IMG/VR virus record: IMGVR_UViG_3300029267_001718
Location: 1-64,000 of that record
Length of the DNA: 64,000 nt
Source: a virus
Reading direction: 5' to 3' (one strand)
Part shown: piece by piece, positions 15,593-24,440 of the stretch
Layout of the letters: each line of letters starts with the position of its first letter
Numbering within the stretch: position 1 is the stretch's first letter
Notes under the pieces: model-generated
What the model was told of the DNA's origin: nothing
The model's database searches: none
What the model saw: the letters and a program-made list of their open reading frames with translations, nothing else
Translations under genes and position numbers: made by a program

Positions 15593-17978
15593 TTTGCAGC
15601 GATTGATGATTCTGAAATCGGCGGACGTGGACGCTCGCCGATACGCAGAACGCCAATTTGAACAGTGGTTGCGTGGTTTCTATCATCGCTGGTTCGAAAA
15701 GATTTCCAGGCGTTTGACGCTGTCGGGATTCTTCTCGGCTGCGGTTCGGCACGCACATCTCATCAAAAGAGTTGGGGAGCCCATAAAAGAACGTCGCAGG
15801 CGTGTGGACGACGCATTGGGGGAAATCTTCGACCCGATAGTCAACGAGCTATTTGGAGAATCTGAGCGGCGGATCTTCGCGTCGAAACATCGACCCTATT
15901 ATCGGCTGATGTACGAGTTCGGGGCGGTGGAGGGTTTGCGGTCTATGGGGTTCAAGGCCACATCACGGCGTGTGAAGCATGTGGAAGACGTTGCGAAGGC
16001 TGTTCGTCCGGACGGGACGGTTGTCTTTCAATTGACGGACAGCGAGCTAATACACTCTCTGGAGACGCGTACGATACGCGTCGGAAATGGACTTGCCCCC
16101 GAAGTCGTCAAGGATGTTCGCGGGATGGTTCGCGACAACGTCTATTTGGGATCGGCGGACACTCAGGATATAGCCCGTATCGTGGCGAGCGGTGATGGTG
16201 TTCCGGAATGGCGTGCGTTGAAAATCGCCCGCACGGAATCTCAGGCCGGATTCAACACAGCAAAAAACGAAATGTATAAGCGGTCGGGTGTGAAGAAAAA
16301 GGAATGGTACACGGTCGGGGATAGTCGGGTCCGTCCTCCGCATTCGCTGAACGAAGCAACCGGGGCGATCCCCATGTCGTCACCTTTCCCGAGCGGGCAA
16401 ATGCACCCGGGAGACGGAGTTCTGTCGGTCAATTGCAGATGCTCAATGATGCCTGACTTATCTGATCCGAATCTATTGCTGGAGCCTTGGGACGGCGGTC
16501 CTGTGCCCATGCCAAAGGGAATCCCACCCGCTGATCTTCTCGGCGGGGCGAGACCCGCTGGAGCCCCGACAACTGAACCTCCGGTCTCGTTTTTGGATAA
16601 GCCCCCCGTCGAACTGCCGGATGACCGCGTAGCGTTGATAAAACTCCGCAATCGATTGGTTAAGGAAGGAACTGATCCTGACGCATTGGCAGCGGCGGAA
16701 GCGAAACTCGCAAAACTGCGTGCGGCTGATGATTTGGGACAACCGAAACCACCCCCGAAACCTAAGCCGACTCAAAAACCAACGGACGCAGATCTCGACC
16801 GTGTGGGACTTGAACATGCCGAGGATCTCGGCGAAGAACACGCCAAACTTGCGAAACGTCCTGCTGACACCGACGAACTTCAGTGGGTCAAGGAAATGAC
16901 CGAAGACGAGTTTGAGCACGTCGCTGGTTGGATCTACGGCGACGAGATGGGCGTGAATGGATCGTTCTGGACAGGGGACGAAGCCCTCACAGTGAAAGAA
17001 GCGGCGAAACGCTACTACAAACCTGTGCGTGACTCGATTGCTGCGGGTAAGCCGACGCCGGAAGCAAAAGTGTTTATGCGTGCGATTGAAAAGGGACGGG
17101 AAACTGCACCGTTTCGCGGCAAAGTTTATCGCGGTCTACACAATCTTACTGATGACCAATTGCAGGCATTTCAAAAAGGAAGCGTTGTTGAACTCAATGC
17201 TCCAACGTCTTCGGCGGAGGGGATCGATCAAGCGTTGCGATTTGCGAAGGGTGAGTTTTCGGATCTCGCGTTGGGGAAGGGTAAGAATCCGGTCATTATG
17301 GAACTCCGCACGCGTACGGGCGTGCGTCTGCGGGAAGTCACGCGAAATTTCACGGGCGACATTTTGGATGAAGTGATTGTTCAAGGCAAGTATCGTGTCG
17401 TTGGGGTGGTGGACGACGTTCGCGACGGATTCAAATTCAAGCGGGTTATTCTGGAGGAAGCAAAAGCGAAACCGAAACGTGCTCCACGTATCAAACTTTC
17501 AGAGGCGGTAGCCGAGGAAGCTGCGGAAGCTGGCGTGCACCCTACGGATCTTCGTGGATTTCTCGACGACATTTATGAGTCGGAAGTGCAATACGTTCGT
17601 GAATACCAACAAGCGAAGGAAGGGATTCATCGGGCAACGAATTTGAAGGCATCGGATCTTGCACATCTGGAGAACCGTGGATTCGATCACGCGTCGAACA
17701 TTCCAGGCAAACTCGGTGAACGCGTTGCACGGTTGGACGTTCAAGCGTCGTCGCTCGCACGCGAATATCCGATCTTGGAGTTAGGTGACCCTGATAGTCC
17801 GACTGCGGATCTAACTGCGGCGTTGTGGGATAAGTTGCGGGAATCGAAACCGCTCATTCCGAAGAAAACTGATCCCGAGCTATTGCGGCAAGCATCACAA
17901 CTGGCGTACGACGCGGGAAGTCGTTCGGGTCAATCCATTGGGCAAGCGGTTGAACTTGTTGAGGAAATTCCTTTCTAA
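15519..17978 (+). CDS. Mu gpF-like head morphogenesis protein fused to an ADP-ribosyltransferase-like domain
   Basis: This 819-residue protein (ATG 15606 is an alternative start 29 codons in, avoiding the 74-nt portal overlap) has a MuF minor-head region at about 215-320: ARTESQAGF, then HPGDGVLSVNCRC. After a Pro/Lys linker, residues about 455-650 follow the ART exoenzyme plan: RGKVYRGL (Arg), APTSSAE (STS) and a DILDEVI segment at the catalytic Glu position. Such domains are often injected with DNA and modify host proteins. A helical C-terminal domain follows. Confidence 0.8.
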   Translation: MDPRKMATVNNPIPDLRSHSLQLVNLQRLMILKSADVDARRYAERQFEQWLRGFYHRWFEKISRRLTLSGFFSAAVRHAHLIKRVGEPIKERRRRVDDALGEIFDPIVNELFGESERRIFASKHRPYYRLMYEFGAVEGLRSMGFKATSRRVKHVEDVAKAVRPDGTVVFQLTDSELIHSLETRTIRVGNGLAPEVVKDVRGMVRDNVYLGSADTQDIARIVASGDGVPEWRALKIARTESQAGFNTAKNEMYKRSGVKKKEWYTVGDSRVRPPHSLNEATGAIPMSSPFPSGQMHPGDGVLSVNCRCSMMPDLSDPNLLLEPWDGGPVPMPKGIPPADLLGGARPAGAPTTEPPVSFLDKPPVELPDDRVALIKLRNRLVKEGTDPDALAAAEAKLAKLRAADDLGQPKPPPKPKPTQKPTDADLDRVGLEHAEDLGEEHAKLAKRPADTDELQWVKEMTEDEFEHVAGWIYGDEMGVNGSFWTGDEALTVKEAAKRYYKPVRDSIAAGKPTPEAKVFMRAIEKGRETAPFRGKVYRGLHNLTDDQLQAFQKGSVVELNAPTSSAEGIDQALRFAKGEFSDLALGKGKNPVIMELRTRTGVRLREVTRNFTGDILDEVIVQGKYRVVGVVDDVRDGFKFKRVILEEAKAKPKRAPRIKLSEAVAEEAAEAGVHPTDLRGFLDDIYESEVQYVREYQQAKEGIHRATNLKASDLAHLENRGFDHASNIPGKLGERVARLDVQASSLAREYPILELGDPDSPTADLTAALWDKLRESKPLIPKKTDPELLRQASQLAYDAGSRSGQSIGQAVELVEEIPF

Positions 17979-18002
17979 CTTCTTAGCGTGTAGGTGGTTA
18001 CG

Positions 18003-18152
18003 ATGGCGGACACGCCGAATCCAAACGAGCGACGGTACGGTGAGCGGTTTGGTGACTCTGGGGAAGATCTGGCTACGTTTTATCGCGTGCGTGCACCCGG
18101 GGACACTGAAAAATCTGAAGAATCTCTTGACGAGCGTTCTGACAATCCTTAG
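18003..18152 (+). CDS. 49-residue acidic hypothetical protein
   Basis: ATG 18003 follows a TAGGTGG ribosome-binding site by 6 nt and ends at TAG 18152, filling the gap between the head protein and the protease. The product is acidic and hydrophilic (RYGERFGDSGEDLATFYRV, then a Glu/Ser-rich tail). The coding sequence contains a copy of the CCCGGGGACAC repeat at 18091-18106. Role unknown; possibly a small head-region protein. Confidence 0.6.
   Translation: MADTPNPNERRYGERFGDSGEDLATFYRVRAPGDTEKSEESLDERSDNP
18091..18106 (+). repeat. CCCGGGGACAC near-palindrome, copy 2
   Basis: GTGCACCCGGGGACAC inside the last third of the 49-residue gene, where it is read as Arg-Ala-Pro-Gly-Asp-Thr. Confidence 0.7.
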
Positions 18153-18183
18153 ATTAAGGGCAACTCTTGCCGAGGGTGGGTCT

Positions 18184-19785
18184 ATGCCAAGCGAATTAGT
18201 ACGTGAACTTCTACGTGTCCCTGCTGCTATTCCAGTGGCGGTGGTTCCCTCTGATCCTGAAGCCGATACTGTAACGGTGAAGGGATTTGCATCGGTTGAA
18301 ATCGAAGACCGTTCGGGCGATCTTGTTGCTCCGGAGGAATTCGATATCGATCAATTCATGGCAGCACCGAGCCTGATGGTCAACCACAAACTGTGGGTAG
18401 ACCCTATGGGCAACGGAGTGGCCGTTGGTCGTCCGATGGAAATGTACGCGTCGAAACTCGTCGACATTGGTAGTGACGACAATTGGGGCGTGTACGATCT
18501 GAAGACACGCGAACTCGTCAACGAATATCCGAAGGTCAAAGTCCCGAAACTCAAAGCGGGGGATCGCGGGCTGTTCGTTGTGGTCGAAGTGACCGAGTAC
18601 GATGTCGTGAAGATGGTCAAACGTGGCGAACTGTCTTCCTTCTCTTGGCGTGGTCTAGTTCAAGTCGACTACCAAACAAATCCGGACGGCACTGTTTCCC
18701 GGGTGCTGAAGAACATCGATCTCTACGAAATTTCCCTCGTGAACGTAGCGGACAATCCGAGTTCGACGTTTATGGTCGGGAAAATGGTGGCGGGGAAATT
18801 CGAAGGTGAGCCGTCCGAGGATACCTTGGCGGTTCACGTCGTTCGACTTGACAAGAGTCGCTTCGAAACTGAAGTAATGGCTCTTGAATATCTGAAGAAT
18901 CACGATTTGGATTCTGAATCTGTGCGGTCGACTGACGAGGCATGGTTCGCACGTCAAAAACCCGCCGACGATTTCAGCAGTCTGAACGATCTTGTATCTG
19001 TGAAAATGAGCGACGGCGTTTTCGTTGTAGCTGGCCCGCTCACTGCCAGATTCTCTCCGCGTAAGGGTTTGAAAGATCCGCAACAACACTGGATCGGTCA
19101 ACTCCTTGGGAGTGAAGCTGCCGAAAATCTGACCAATTTGTATTCGCCTGGATCGGCTGGCGAGGACGCATCGAAAGATGGTCATACTTCATCCGCAAAG
19201 GAGAAAACGATGGCGGACGACGCTGCGGACAAGGGCCAGACGGACGATCAAACCGACGCTGGCGAAGACAAGGAAACCACCGAAACGCAGGAAACCCAAA
19301 CCGACGTGGAAAAGGGTCTTGCGAAATTGGCGGACGACGTTTCGACGAAAACGGCCAAGGCCGTCGCCGAAGCAATCGAGCCGCTGTTCGGCGGAGTTAC
19401 CGAATCCCTCAAAACCGTCTCGACTGGACTGGAGCAAATTTCGTCCAAGATGGCGACGGTCGAACCCGACGCGGACACCGAGACCGCGACGAAGGACGCA
19501 GACGAAACGGAAACCGAAACGGACGAAACGGAAAATACGGAAGACACGGAAACGGAACCCGATGGCGACACCAAGACCATCGAGAAAACGTTGGCGGGAC
19601 TCACCGATGGTCTCACCAAACTGAACGACAAGGTCGCGGAAGTTGCGAAGACCGCCGAGGGTCTCGCGAAAGCCGCCCCTTCCGGAACCGAACGGGACGA
19701 GAAAGTCGAAACCGAAAAGACCGGCGAGAAAGACCCGAACAACTGCTTCGACAGCACGTTCGCGTTCCTCGGCGGATCGGAGTAA
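18184..19785 (+). CDS. Prohead protease-scaffold fusion (HK97-like U35 protease)
   Basis: A 533-residue protein read from ATG 18184; the upstream in-frame extension crosses the 49-residue gene. The N-terminal 160 residues match HK97 prohead protease: KGFASVEIEDRSGD (33-46), catalytic His68 in NHKLW, and Ser152 or a neighbour in ELSSFSWRG. From about residue 330 the protein becomes a highly acidic Thr/Glu/Asp-rich coiled-coil-like region typical of scaffold. Protease activity would remove the scaffold and the capsid delta domain during maturation. Confidence 0.85.
   Translation: MPSELVRELLRVPAAIPVAVVPSDPEADTVTVKGFASVEIEDRSGDLVAPEEFDIDQFMAAPSLMVNHKLWVDPMGNGVAVGRPMEMYASKLVDIGSDDNWGVYDLKTRELVNEYPKVKVPKLKAGDRGLFVVVEVTEYDVVKMVKRGELSSFSWRGLVQVDYQTNPDGTVSRVLKNIDLYEISLVNVADNPSSTFMVGKMVAGKFEGEPSEDTLAVHVVRLDKSRFETEVMALEYLKNHDLDSESVRSTDEAWFARQKPADDFSSLNDLVSVKMSDGVFVVAGPLTARFSPRKGLKDPQQHWIGQLLGSEAAENLTNLYSPGSAGEDASKDGHTSSAKEKTMADDAADKGQTDDQTDAGEDKETTETQETQTDVEKGLAKLADDVSTKTAKAVAEAIEPLFGGVTESLKTVSTGLEQISSKMATVEPDADTETATKDADETETETDETENTEDTETEPDGDTKTIEKTLAGLTDGLTKLNDKVAEVAKTAEGLAKAAPSGTERDEKVETEKTGEKDPNNCFDSTFAFLGGSE
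19210..19785 (+). CDS. Nested in-frame scaffold protein (internal start)
   Basis: Inside the protease gene, AAAGGAG lies 7 nt before ATG 19210, which is in frame with the 18184 start (codon 343). It would yield a 191-residue acidic, helix-rich scaffold alone, the arrangement of lambda C/Nu3. The strong ribosome-binding site at exactly the domain boundary is the direct evidence; expression is inferred. Confidence 0.65.
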   Translation: MADDAADKGQTDDQTDAGEDKETTETQETQTDVEKGLAKLADDVSTKTAKAVAEAIEPLFGGVTESLKTVSTGLEQISSKMATVEPDADTETATKDADETETETDETENTEDTETEPDGDTKTIEKTLAGLTDGLTKLNDKVAEVAKTAEGLAKAAPSGTERDEKVETEKTGEKDPNNCFDSTFAFLGGSE

Positions 19786-19843
19786 CGTCCTCGGAGCCGG
19801 ATCGTATTTTCCGAAAATCAACCTCCATTTAAGGAGATAAACT

Positions 19844-20860
19844 GTGGGTTCTGAAATCAAGCTGCCGTTGGATCAACTCATGCAGAAGTCGGCAATCGAC
19901 GAGACTTCGCTGCCGAACTCTGTGTTGAACCGTCAGCAAGCGAATCGCTTCATCGATCTCGTTGTCAACGAGTCGGTGTTGCTCCAAGAAATTCGCGTCG
20001 TGCGGACGAACAACTCCAAGGGCGAAATCAACAAGTTGGATCTCGGTACGATTGTGACCGAGGGTGCACACACGACGAGTCGTGCATCGACGCGGACTCC
20101 CACCGAGTCGGTTGTCACCTACGACATGGAAAAGTATCGGTCGGCGTTCGATCTGAAGACCGATTTCATGGAAGACAACCTGGAACGGTCGGGCATTCGC
20201 GACACGCTTCTGAGCATGTTCACGAAGCGGATCGCAATCGACACCGAACTCGCGAGCATCGAAGGCGACGACTCTTTGCCCACTGGCGACAGCCAAACGG
20301 CGGAGAACAACCTTCTCGGCGTGAACGATGGCTTCAGCAAGATTCTGGGTGCGGAAGTTCCCGCTGCTCAGATCCTCGACGCTGGCGGTGCGGCTCCGTC
20401 CAAGAAGCTGTACTACGACGCCAAACGTCTCGTGCCGAGTCGCTACCGAGCGGCCAAACCCAACTACGTTTGGATCGTGCCGAGCGGTCCTGCGGATAAG
20501 TGGTCTCTCGACTGGAGCGACCGCGAAACTGCGGGCGGCGATGCAGCGATGCGGTTCAACAACCTCAAGTCGCGGATGCAGCCGGGACCGTGGGGCATTC
20601 CGATGTTGGAAGTCCCTCTCATGCCCGAGAATCTGTCGTTCGGCACTGCCGGGACGGACGGGAGCGAGATTTGGCTGACTCCGCTCAAGAACCTCGTCTA
20701 CTTCGTGAAGCGTGACATCACAATCGAGTTCGACCGACAACCGCGAGCCGACGTTTGGGAAGTGACGATCCACTTCCGCGTGGACTTCGAAGTCGAAGAA
20801 CCCGAAATGGTCGTCATCATTCAGAACGTCAGCATGAGTGGATCGGACTACACGGGCTAA
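19844..20860 (+). CDS. Major capsid protein (HK97 fold likely)
   Basis: A 338-residue protein starting at GTG 19844 behind a strong AAGGAGAT. It lies immediately after protease-scaffold and before a terminator, the canonical capsid place. RQQANRFIDLVVNES and the Thr/Ser-rich E-loop-like part near 70-90 (AHTTSRASTRTPTES) fit capsid proteins of this type. The C-terminal half ends in an acidic beta region (EVEEPEMVVII). The gene's codon use is visibly more regular than its neighbours, as expected for a highly expressed protein. Confidence 0.82.
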   Translation: MGSEIKLPLDQLMQKSAIDETSLPNSVLNRQQANRFIDLVVNESVLLQEIRVVRTNNSKGEINKLDLGTIVTEGAHTTSRASTRTPTESVVTYDMEKYRSAFDLKTDFMEDNLERSGIRDTLLSMFTKRIAIDTELASIEGDDSLPTGDSQTAENNLLGVNDGFSKILGAEVPAAQILDAGGAAPSKKLYYDAKRLVPSRYRAAKPNYVWIVPSGPADKWSLDWSDRETAGGDAAMRFNNLKSRMQPGPWGIPMLEVPLMPENLSFGTAGTDGSEIWLTPLKNLVYFVKRDITIEFDRQPRADVWEVTIHFRVDFEVEEPEMVVIIQNVSMSGSDYTG

Positions 20861-20908
20861 CCCGTCTTTCGATTCGCCAAGCAGGGGTTCCTACCTATCC
20901 GAACCTTC

Positions 20909-20943
20909 AAGGGCTCGGCGGGGTTTATCCCTGTCGAGCCCTT
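20909..20943 (+). terminator. Terminator after the capsid gene
   Basis: AAGGGCTCG pairs with CGAGCCCTT, and GGGG/CCC near the loop extends the stem. TTGCTTTA follows. It separates the capsid gene from the glycosyltransferase at 20961. Confidence 0.75.
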
Positions 20944-20960
20944 TGCTTTAGGAGTTCGAA

Positions 20961-22160
20961 GTGGACGGGTTTCGGCACATTACGAAAGCGTCGGAGCCCT
21001 TAGTTGAACTGCCGGATGATTGGTCTTGCAAACGGATCTGTCTGAGGTTCACTGGAGGAATCGGCGATGTGCTCATGGCAATCGGCGGGACAGCGAAAAT
21101 GCTGAAGTCCCGCGAGTGCCATGTGACTGCTGCCGTTATGCCTCACATTCGCGGACTTGCGAAGCAACTGATCGGCGTAGATGACACGATTGAAACCACC
21201 GCTCTCAACTCTCCCGAGACACGTTTCAGCTTCGACATTGTCATCGAATTCAAGCGTGTGTTGAACCACATGCGATCATTGCGTGCGGAGGACTATTACA
21301 AACTCATCAGCGAACGTGTAGGGCGTACGGTCGAACCCGGGCAACTGCGGATCGAATACGCTCCGGAATTCCACGAGAACGCTCAAGTGATCGCGTTGCA
21401 TCCTGGGGCGTCGAATCCAAACCGTCGCTGGAGTGAGGAACGTTGGGAAGAACTAGCCACGAAGTTGGTCGCTCGCGGGCTATTTGTAATCTGGTTGGGA
21501 CCGAAGGATGAGTTTGGATTCACGAATGAACGGATGTTCAAGGCAAGCGACAAATCGGATTGTCTCGTGGATCAATCGAAACTATTAGCAAGCAGTCATT
21601 TTTTCATAGGAAACGATTCTGGTTTCTGTCACGTAGCGGGTTTGTTGGGCGTGCCAGGGTGTGTCATTTTTTCGGCGACTCATCCCGACACTGTCATCAA
21701 GCATTATCCGCTATTAACAGGGGTGCACGCGTTTGATAAGTTGGGGATCGAACCGACACGGAGCCTCGATGTTAAAGATTCCGTCTCGTTGTGGGCAGCT
21801 GACTCGGTGCTAGTTGACGAGGTTTTGAATTCAACACCTTACGGCGATTGGCCCGAAGTCGTGAAACCGCCAAGCGGTGAACGACACGCGACACGACATA
21901 CACTGTTGGCATTGGAGCCGACGACACTGAAGGCCGCAAGCTACTTGGATGATTTGGAGGAATTTTTCGGCATTCATCGTTTTCCGACACTTCCGGACGA
22001 CTGGAGCGGATTCGACGCAGTAGTCACGGTGGATGTTCCGAATACAACACTATTCAACGGTGAACCGTGGAAGCCGAACGTTTACCTGTCGACGGCACAA
22101 CCCATCGAAGTTGCTCGGCGAATGATTCGCGAAGTCATAAATTCCGAGGATGTGCAATGA
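20961..22160 (+). CDS. GT9-family-like glycosyltransferase (heptosyltransferase type)
   Basis: A 399-residue GT-B protein from GTG 20961 (TAGGAG 6 nt before). GGIGDVLMAIGG (about 33-44) matches the GT9 N-terminal motif. LHPGAS (about 150) plus WSEERWEEL matches the donor domain, and FFIGNDSGFCHVAGLLGVP (about 216-234) is the GT9 signature. GT9 enzymes use ADP-heptose or related donors on LPS. Here it follows the capsid gene, which is not the usual context for LPS assembly. The last ~95 residues are a phage-specific tail. Confidence 0.85.
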   Translation: MDGFRHITKASEPLVELPDDWSCKRICLRFTGGIGDVLMAIGGTAKMLKSRECHVTAAVMPHIRGLAKQLIGVDDTIETTALNSPETRFSFDIVIEFKRVLNHMRSLRAEDYYKLISERVGRTVEPGQLRIEYAPEFHENAQVIALHPGASNPNRRWSEERWEELATKLVARGLFVIWLGPKDEFGFTNERMFKASDKSDCLVDQSKLLASSHFFIGNDSGFCHVAGLLGVPGCVIFSATHPDTVIKHYPLLTGVHAFDKLGIEPTRSLDVKDSVSLWAADSVLVDEVLNSTPYGDWPEVVKPPSGERHATRHTLLALEPTTLKAASYLDDLEEFFGIHRFPTLPDDWSGFDAVVTVDVPNTTLFNGEPWKPNVYLSTAQPIEVARRMIREVINSEDVQ

Positions 22161-22522
22161 GTGACGCAGCTGCAAATACAAATGATTCGGTATTCTCCAA
22201 AGAGGCTTGTGACAATCGCCACAAGGAACTGGAGAAAACGATGGCAACCCGACACACTTTCAATAAGTGGATGTTGAGTATCATCCTTGGCATGATGACG
22301 CTGTTCGTCGCGGGGGCGGGCGTGTCTGTATTCAAGGGTGGCGTTGCTCACGATAAAGCGACCAGTGTCGAATACAAATTGGAAGCAAGCAAGGAGGTTT
22401 TGTCTCAACAAATAACCTCCGTTAAGGAAGACGTGACTGAGATCAAGGAAGACATGGCAAAACAAACTCGCATGATTGAGGAAATCTGGCGAAACGGACA
22501 CCTTCGGGAAGCGGAAAATTGA
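22157..22522 (+). CDS. Small membrane protein with coiled coil
   Basis: A 121-residue protein whose ATG overlaps the glycosyltransferase stop (ATGA). One transmembrane helix lies at about 38-58 (KWMLSIILGMMTLFVAGAG), followed by a heptad-rich segment (VLSQQITSVKEDVTEIKEDM) ending in charged residues. The layout resembles phage hemolysin XhlA-like or holin-accessory proteins, but its place in the head region argues against a lysis cassette. A role in membrane anchoring is possible. Confidence 0.65.
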   Translation: MSDAAANTNDSVFSKEACDNRHKELEKTMATRHTFNKWMLSIILGMMTLFVAGAGVSVFKGGVAHDKATSVEYKLEASKEVLSQQITSVKEDVTEIKEDMAKQTRMIEEIWRNGHLREAEN

Positions 22523-22668
22523 TTAGCGGAATTCTCAAAGGGAAATTGCGTAGGATCGCTGCGGGGGACACTTGGAGTGGGACTAACGAAAGTGCTCCTG
22601 GGTTGTTGGAATTGGATTTTCATTTCCCGATTGATACTGAAGGATCTCGACAGGAGTTTGTAAAATAA
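22519..22668 (+). CDS. 49-residue hypothetical protein, TTG start
   Basis: An open frame from TTG 22519, overlapping the previous stop, to TAA 22668, with GGAG for the next gene immediately after the stop. Content (GDTWSGTNESAPGLLELDFHF) is not obviously a shadow of another gene and fills the gap exactly. The start codon and weak ribosome-binding site keep confidence low. Confidence 0.4.
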   Translation: MISGILKGKLRRIAAGDTWSGTNESAPGLLELDFHFPIDTEGSRQEFVK

Positions 22669-22678
22669 GGAGTGAATG

Positions 22679-22963
22679 ATGCCGAACACTGGCACGCAAA
22701 CGTTGACAGCTTCCGAGGATCTGATTTTCAAAGATCCAGCTGGTTGCACGTCCTATTCGATCAAAAACTTGAGTTCGTCGGCGGGCAACGCTCAGATTCA
22801 CGTGGACACGCTTCACGACGATGGTGAGTTCTTCGAAATTGAGCCCGGGGATGAGTACATTTTCCGACTCAATCATTTGGGGATTCGCCGAATCACGGGC
22901 AAGGCTCCGAGTGGTGCTGACATTCTCAAAGGGGTTGTCGCGAAGACCGTACCCGAAGGCTAA
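22679..22963 (+). CDS. Small beta-rich virion-type protein
   Basis: A 94-residue protein from ATG 22679 behind AAGGAG. It has an alternating beta pattern with a central acidic loop (DTLHDDGEFFEIEPGDEYIF) of the kind found in small decoration or phage structural domains. Its stop overlaps the first LamG-like gene (TAATG), so it is translated with the lectin-fold trio. No family recognised with confidence. Confidence 0.6.
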   Translation: MPNTGTQTLTASEDLIFKDPAGCTSYSIKNLSSSAGNAQIHVDTLHDDGEFFEIEPGDEYIFRLNHLGIRRITGKAPSGADILKGVVAKTVPEG

Positions 22964-23727
22964 TGTCTGATGCTCTTGCTACAGGATTGGCAACGCATCG
23001 AAACAAGATGCGTCCGTACCCACCACCGTTCAAGACTGGCCTAGTCGGATGGTGGGACGCTGCCGATCTGTCTACGATCACGGAGTCGGGCGGAAAAGTC
23101 AGTCAATTCGATGACAAATCAGGTCTCGGCAATCATCTTGTGCAGGGGACGGGGGCGAATCAACCAAGCACCGGATTAGTGACTCGTAATTCTCTGAACA
23201 CTCTCTACTTCGCGGGCGGAAACAACGCAGTCGGAAGTTGGATTCGGAAACTCGGTTTCAACCAAACGAGTGCTCAAGAATTCTTTGTCGTGTTTCAACC
23301 GTACAGCACGCAACCGTTGGGCGGAATTGCGGGATTGTGGTCGGCGGATAATGACCGAGGTAACGTGCGAGCTAGTGCTGCAGGACTTCGGTTTCGATAC
23401 AACAATGATGTTGTGATCCCGGGAGCCCCGGGCGACAAAAACGAATTGGGGCATCAAACCGGCGAGTGGAATCCGAACGGCACAATCGGTAGCGTGGTGA
23501 CAGATCTTGACATAGCAAATGATGTGTGGTCACGCGTGCACATGACACGAGGAAATCCAGATAGCGGTGGGAGCGTTTACACGACGTTTCGACTCGGCGG
23601 GGACAAGGTTGCAGGCGGACGACACTTGCGTTTTGATTTTGCTGAGTTGCTGATCTACAATCAAACTCTGACGACAGCGGAGCGTGCGGAAACTGATCTT
23701 TACCTCCGACTGAAGTGGGCATTATGA
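22963..23727 (+). CDS. LamG/concanavalin-like lectin-fold protein, copy 1
   Basis: A 254-residue protein. Residues about 25-60 (LVGWWDAADLSTITE, then KVSQFDDKSG) show the opening strands of LamG-like jelly rolls common on phage surface proteins. It is the first of three tandem paralogues sharing this opening, a shared ATGLAT N-terminus and a C-terminal strand ending in KW. Such domains bind carbohydrates or other surface ligands. The position between capsid and connector genes suggests a head decoration or fibre. Confidence 0.75.
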   Translation: MSDALATGLATHRNKMRPYPPPFKTGLVGWWDAADLSTITESGGKVSQFDDKSGLGNHLVQGTGANQPSTGLVTRNSLNTLYFAGGNNAVGSWIRKLGFNQTSAQEFFVVFQPYSTQPLGGIAGLWSADNDRGNVRASAAGLRFRYNNDVVIPGAPGDKNELGHQTGEWNPNGTIGSVVTDLDIANDVWSRVHMTRGNPDSGGSVYTTFRLGGDKVAGGRHLRFDFAELLIYNQTLTTAERAETDLYLRLKWAL

Positions 23728-24440
23728 GCGACGGACTTGCAACTGGACTGGCGACTTCGAAAGGTGGGAAGGGATTGAAGAGTCCCAAAGTCCTGGCCGA
23801 TCTGCTTGCGTGGTATGATGCTCAAGACTTGGGTACAATCACCGAAGCTGCGGGGAAAGTTTCGCAGTGGGATGATAAGTCAGGCAACGGATACCATGTG
23901 TCGCAAGGTGCGGGTGCGAATCAGCCAAGTCTGAGCACCTTAAACGGTTTGAGTGCGATTGAATTTGTGAAAGCGAACAACACGCACTTGGATGGGGTGA
24001 GTTGGTCGCCGCAGTCGCCTACAACGATATTCCTTGTGTATGAGCTTACAAGCCCATTGAATAGTGCGTTTGGACGAGTGTTCTGGGGCGGGAGTGATGA
24101 CAGACTTCGATACCAGAAACGAAGCGGCAGTAATGCACATGGGCGTTGGATGCACGAGAATAGCTCGATCAACGGTTCATCGTTTAGCACCGATCCTGAG
24201 TACGCTTCGCTTGTCTATAATGCGGCGAGTAGTTTTGGACGAGTCAACGGTGTGCAAGACTTGTCGGGAAATGTGGGAACGAGGACACCTTCTGCAACAG
24301 GGTTGTCGATTGGTGCGGAGGCTGACGGATCAATTGCCCTTGATTTTACGTTGGGAGAATTCATCTGGTACGATAGACTTCTCACTGATAACGAGATTTT
24401 GCTGATGGAAACTTATCTCGCGAATCGTTGGGGTATTTGA
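23724..24440 (+). CDS. LamG/concanavalin-like lectin-fold protein, copy 2
   Basis: A 238-residue paralogue of its neighbours, ATG overlapping the previous stop. It shares LLAWYDAQDLGTITE, KVSQWDDKSGNGYH and the closing NRW strand, but diverges strongly in the middle (residues 80-190), where ligand loops of the jelly roll would lie. That pattern suggests duplication followed by diversification of binding. Confidence 0.75.
   Translation: MSDGLATGLATSKGGKGLKSPKVLADLLAWYDAQDLGTITEAAGKVSQWDDKSGNGYHVSQGAGANQPSLSTLNGLSAIEFVKANNTHLDGVSWSPQSPTTIFLVYELTSPLNSAFGRVFWGGSDDRLRYQKRSGSNAHGRWMHENSSINGSSFSTDPEYASLVYNAASSFGRVNGVQDLSGNVGTRTPSATGLSIGAEADGSIALDFTLGEFIWYDRLLTDNEILLMETYLANRWGI

Noticed and set aside
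19189-19860. Arg/Phe-rich minus-strand frame opposite the scaffold region
   Set aside because: Mirror of the low-complexity acidic coding sequence.
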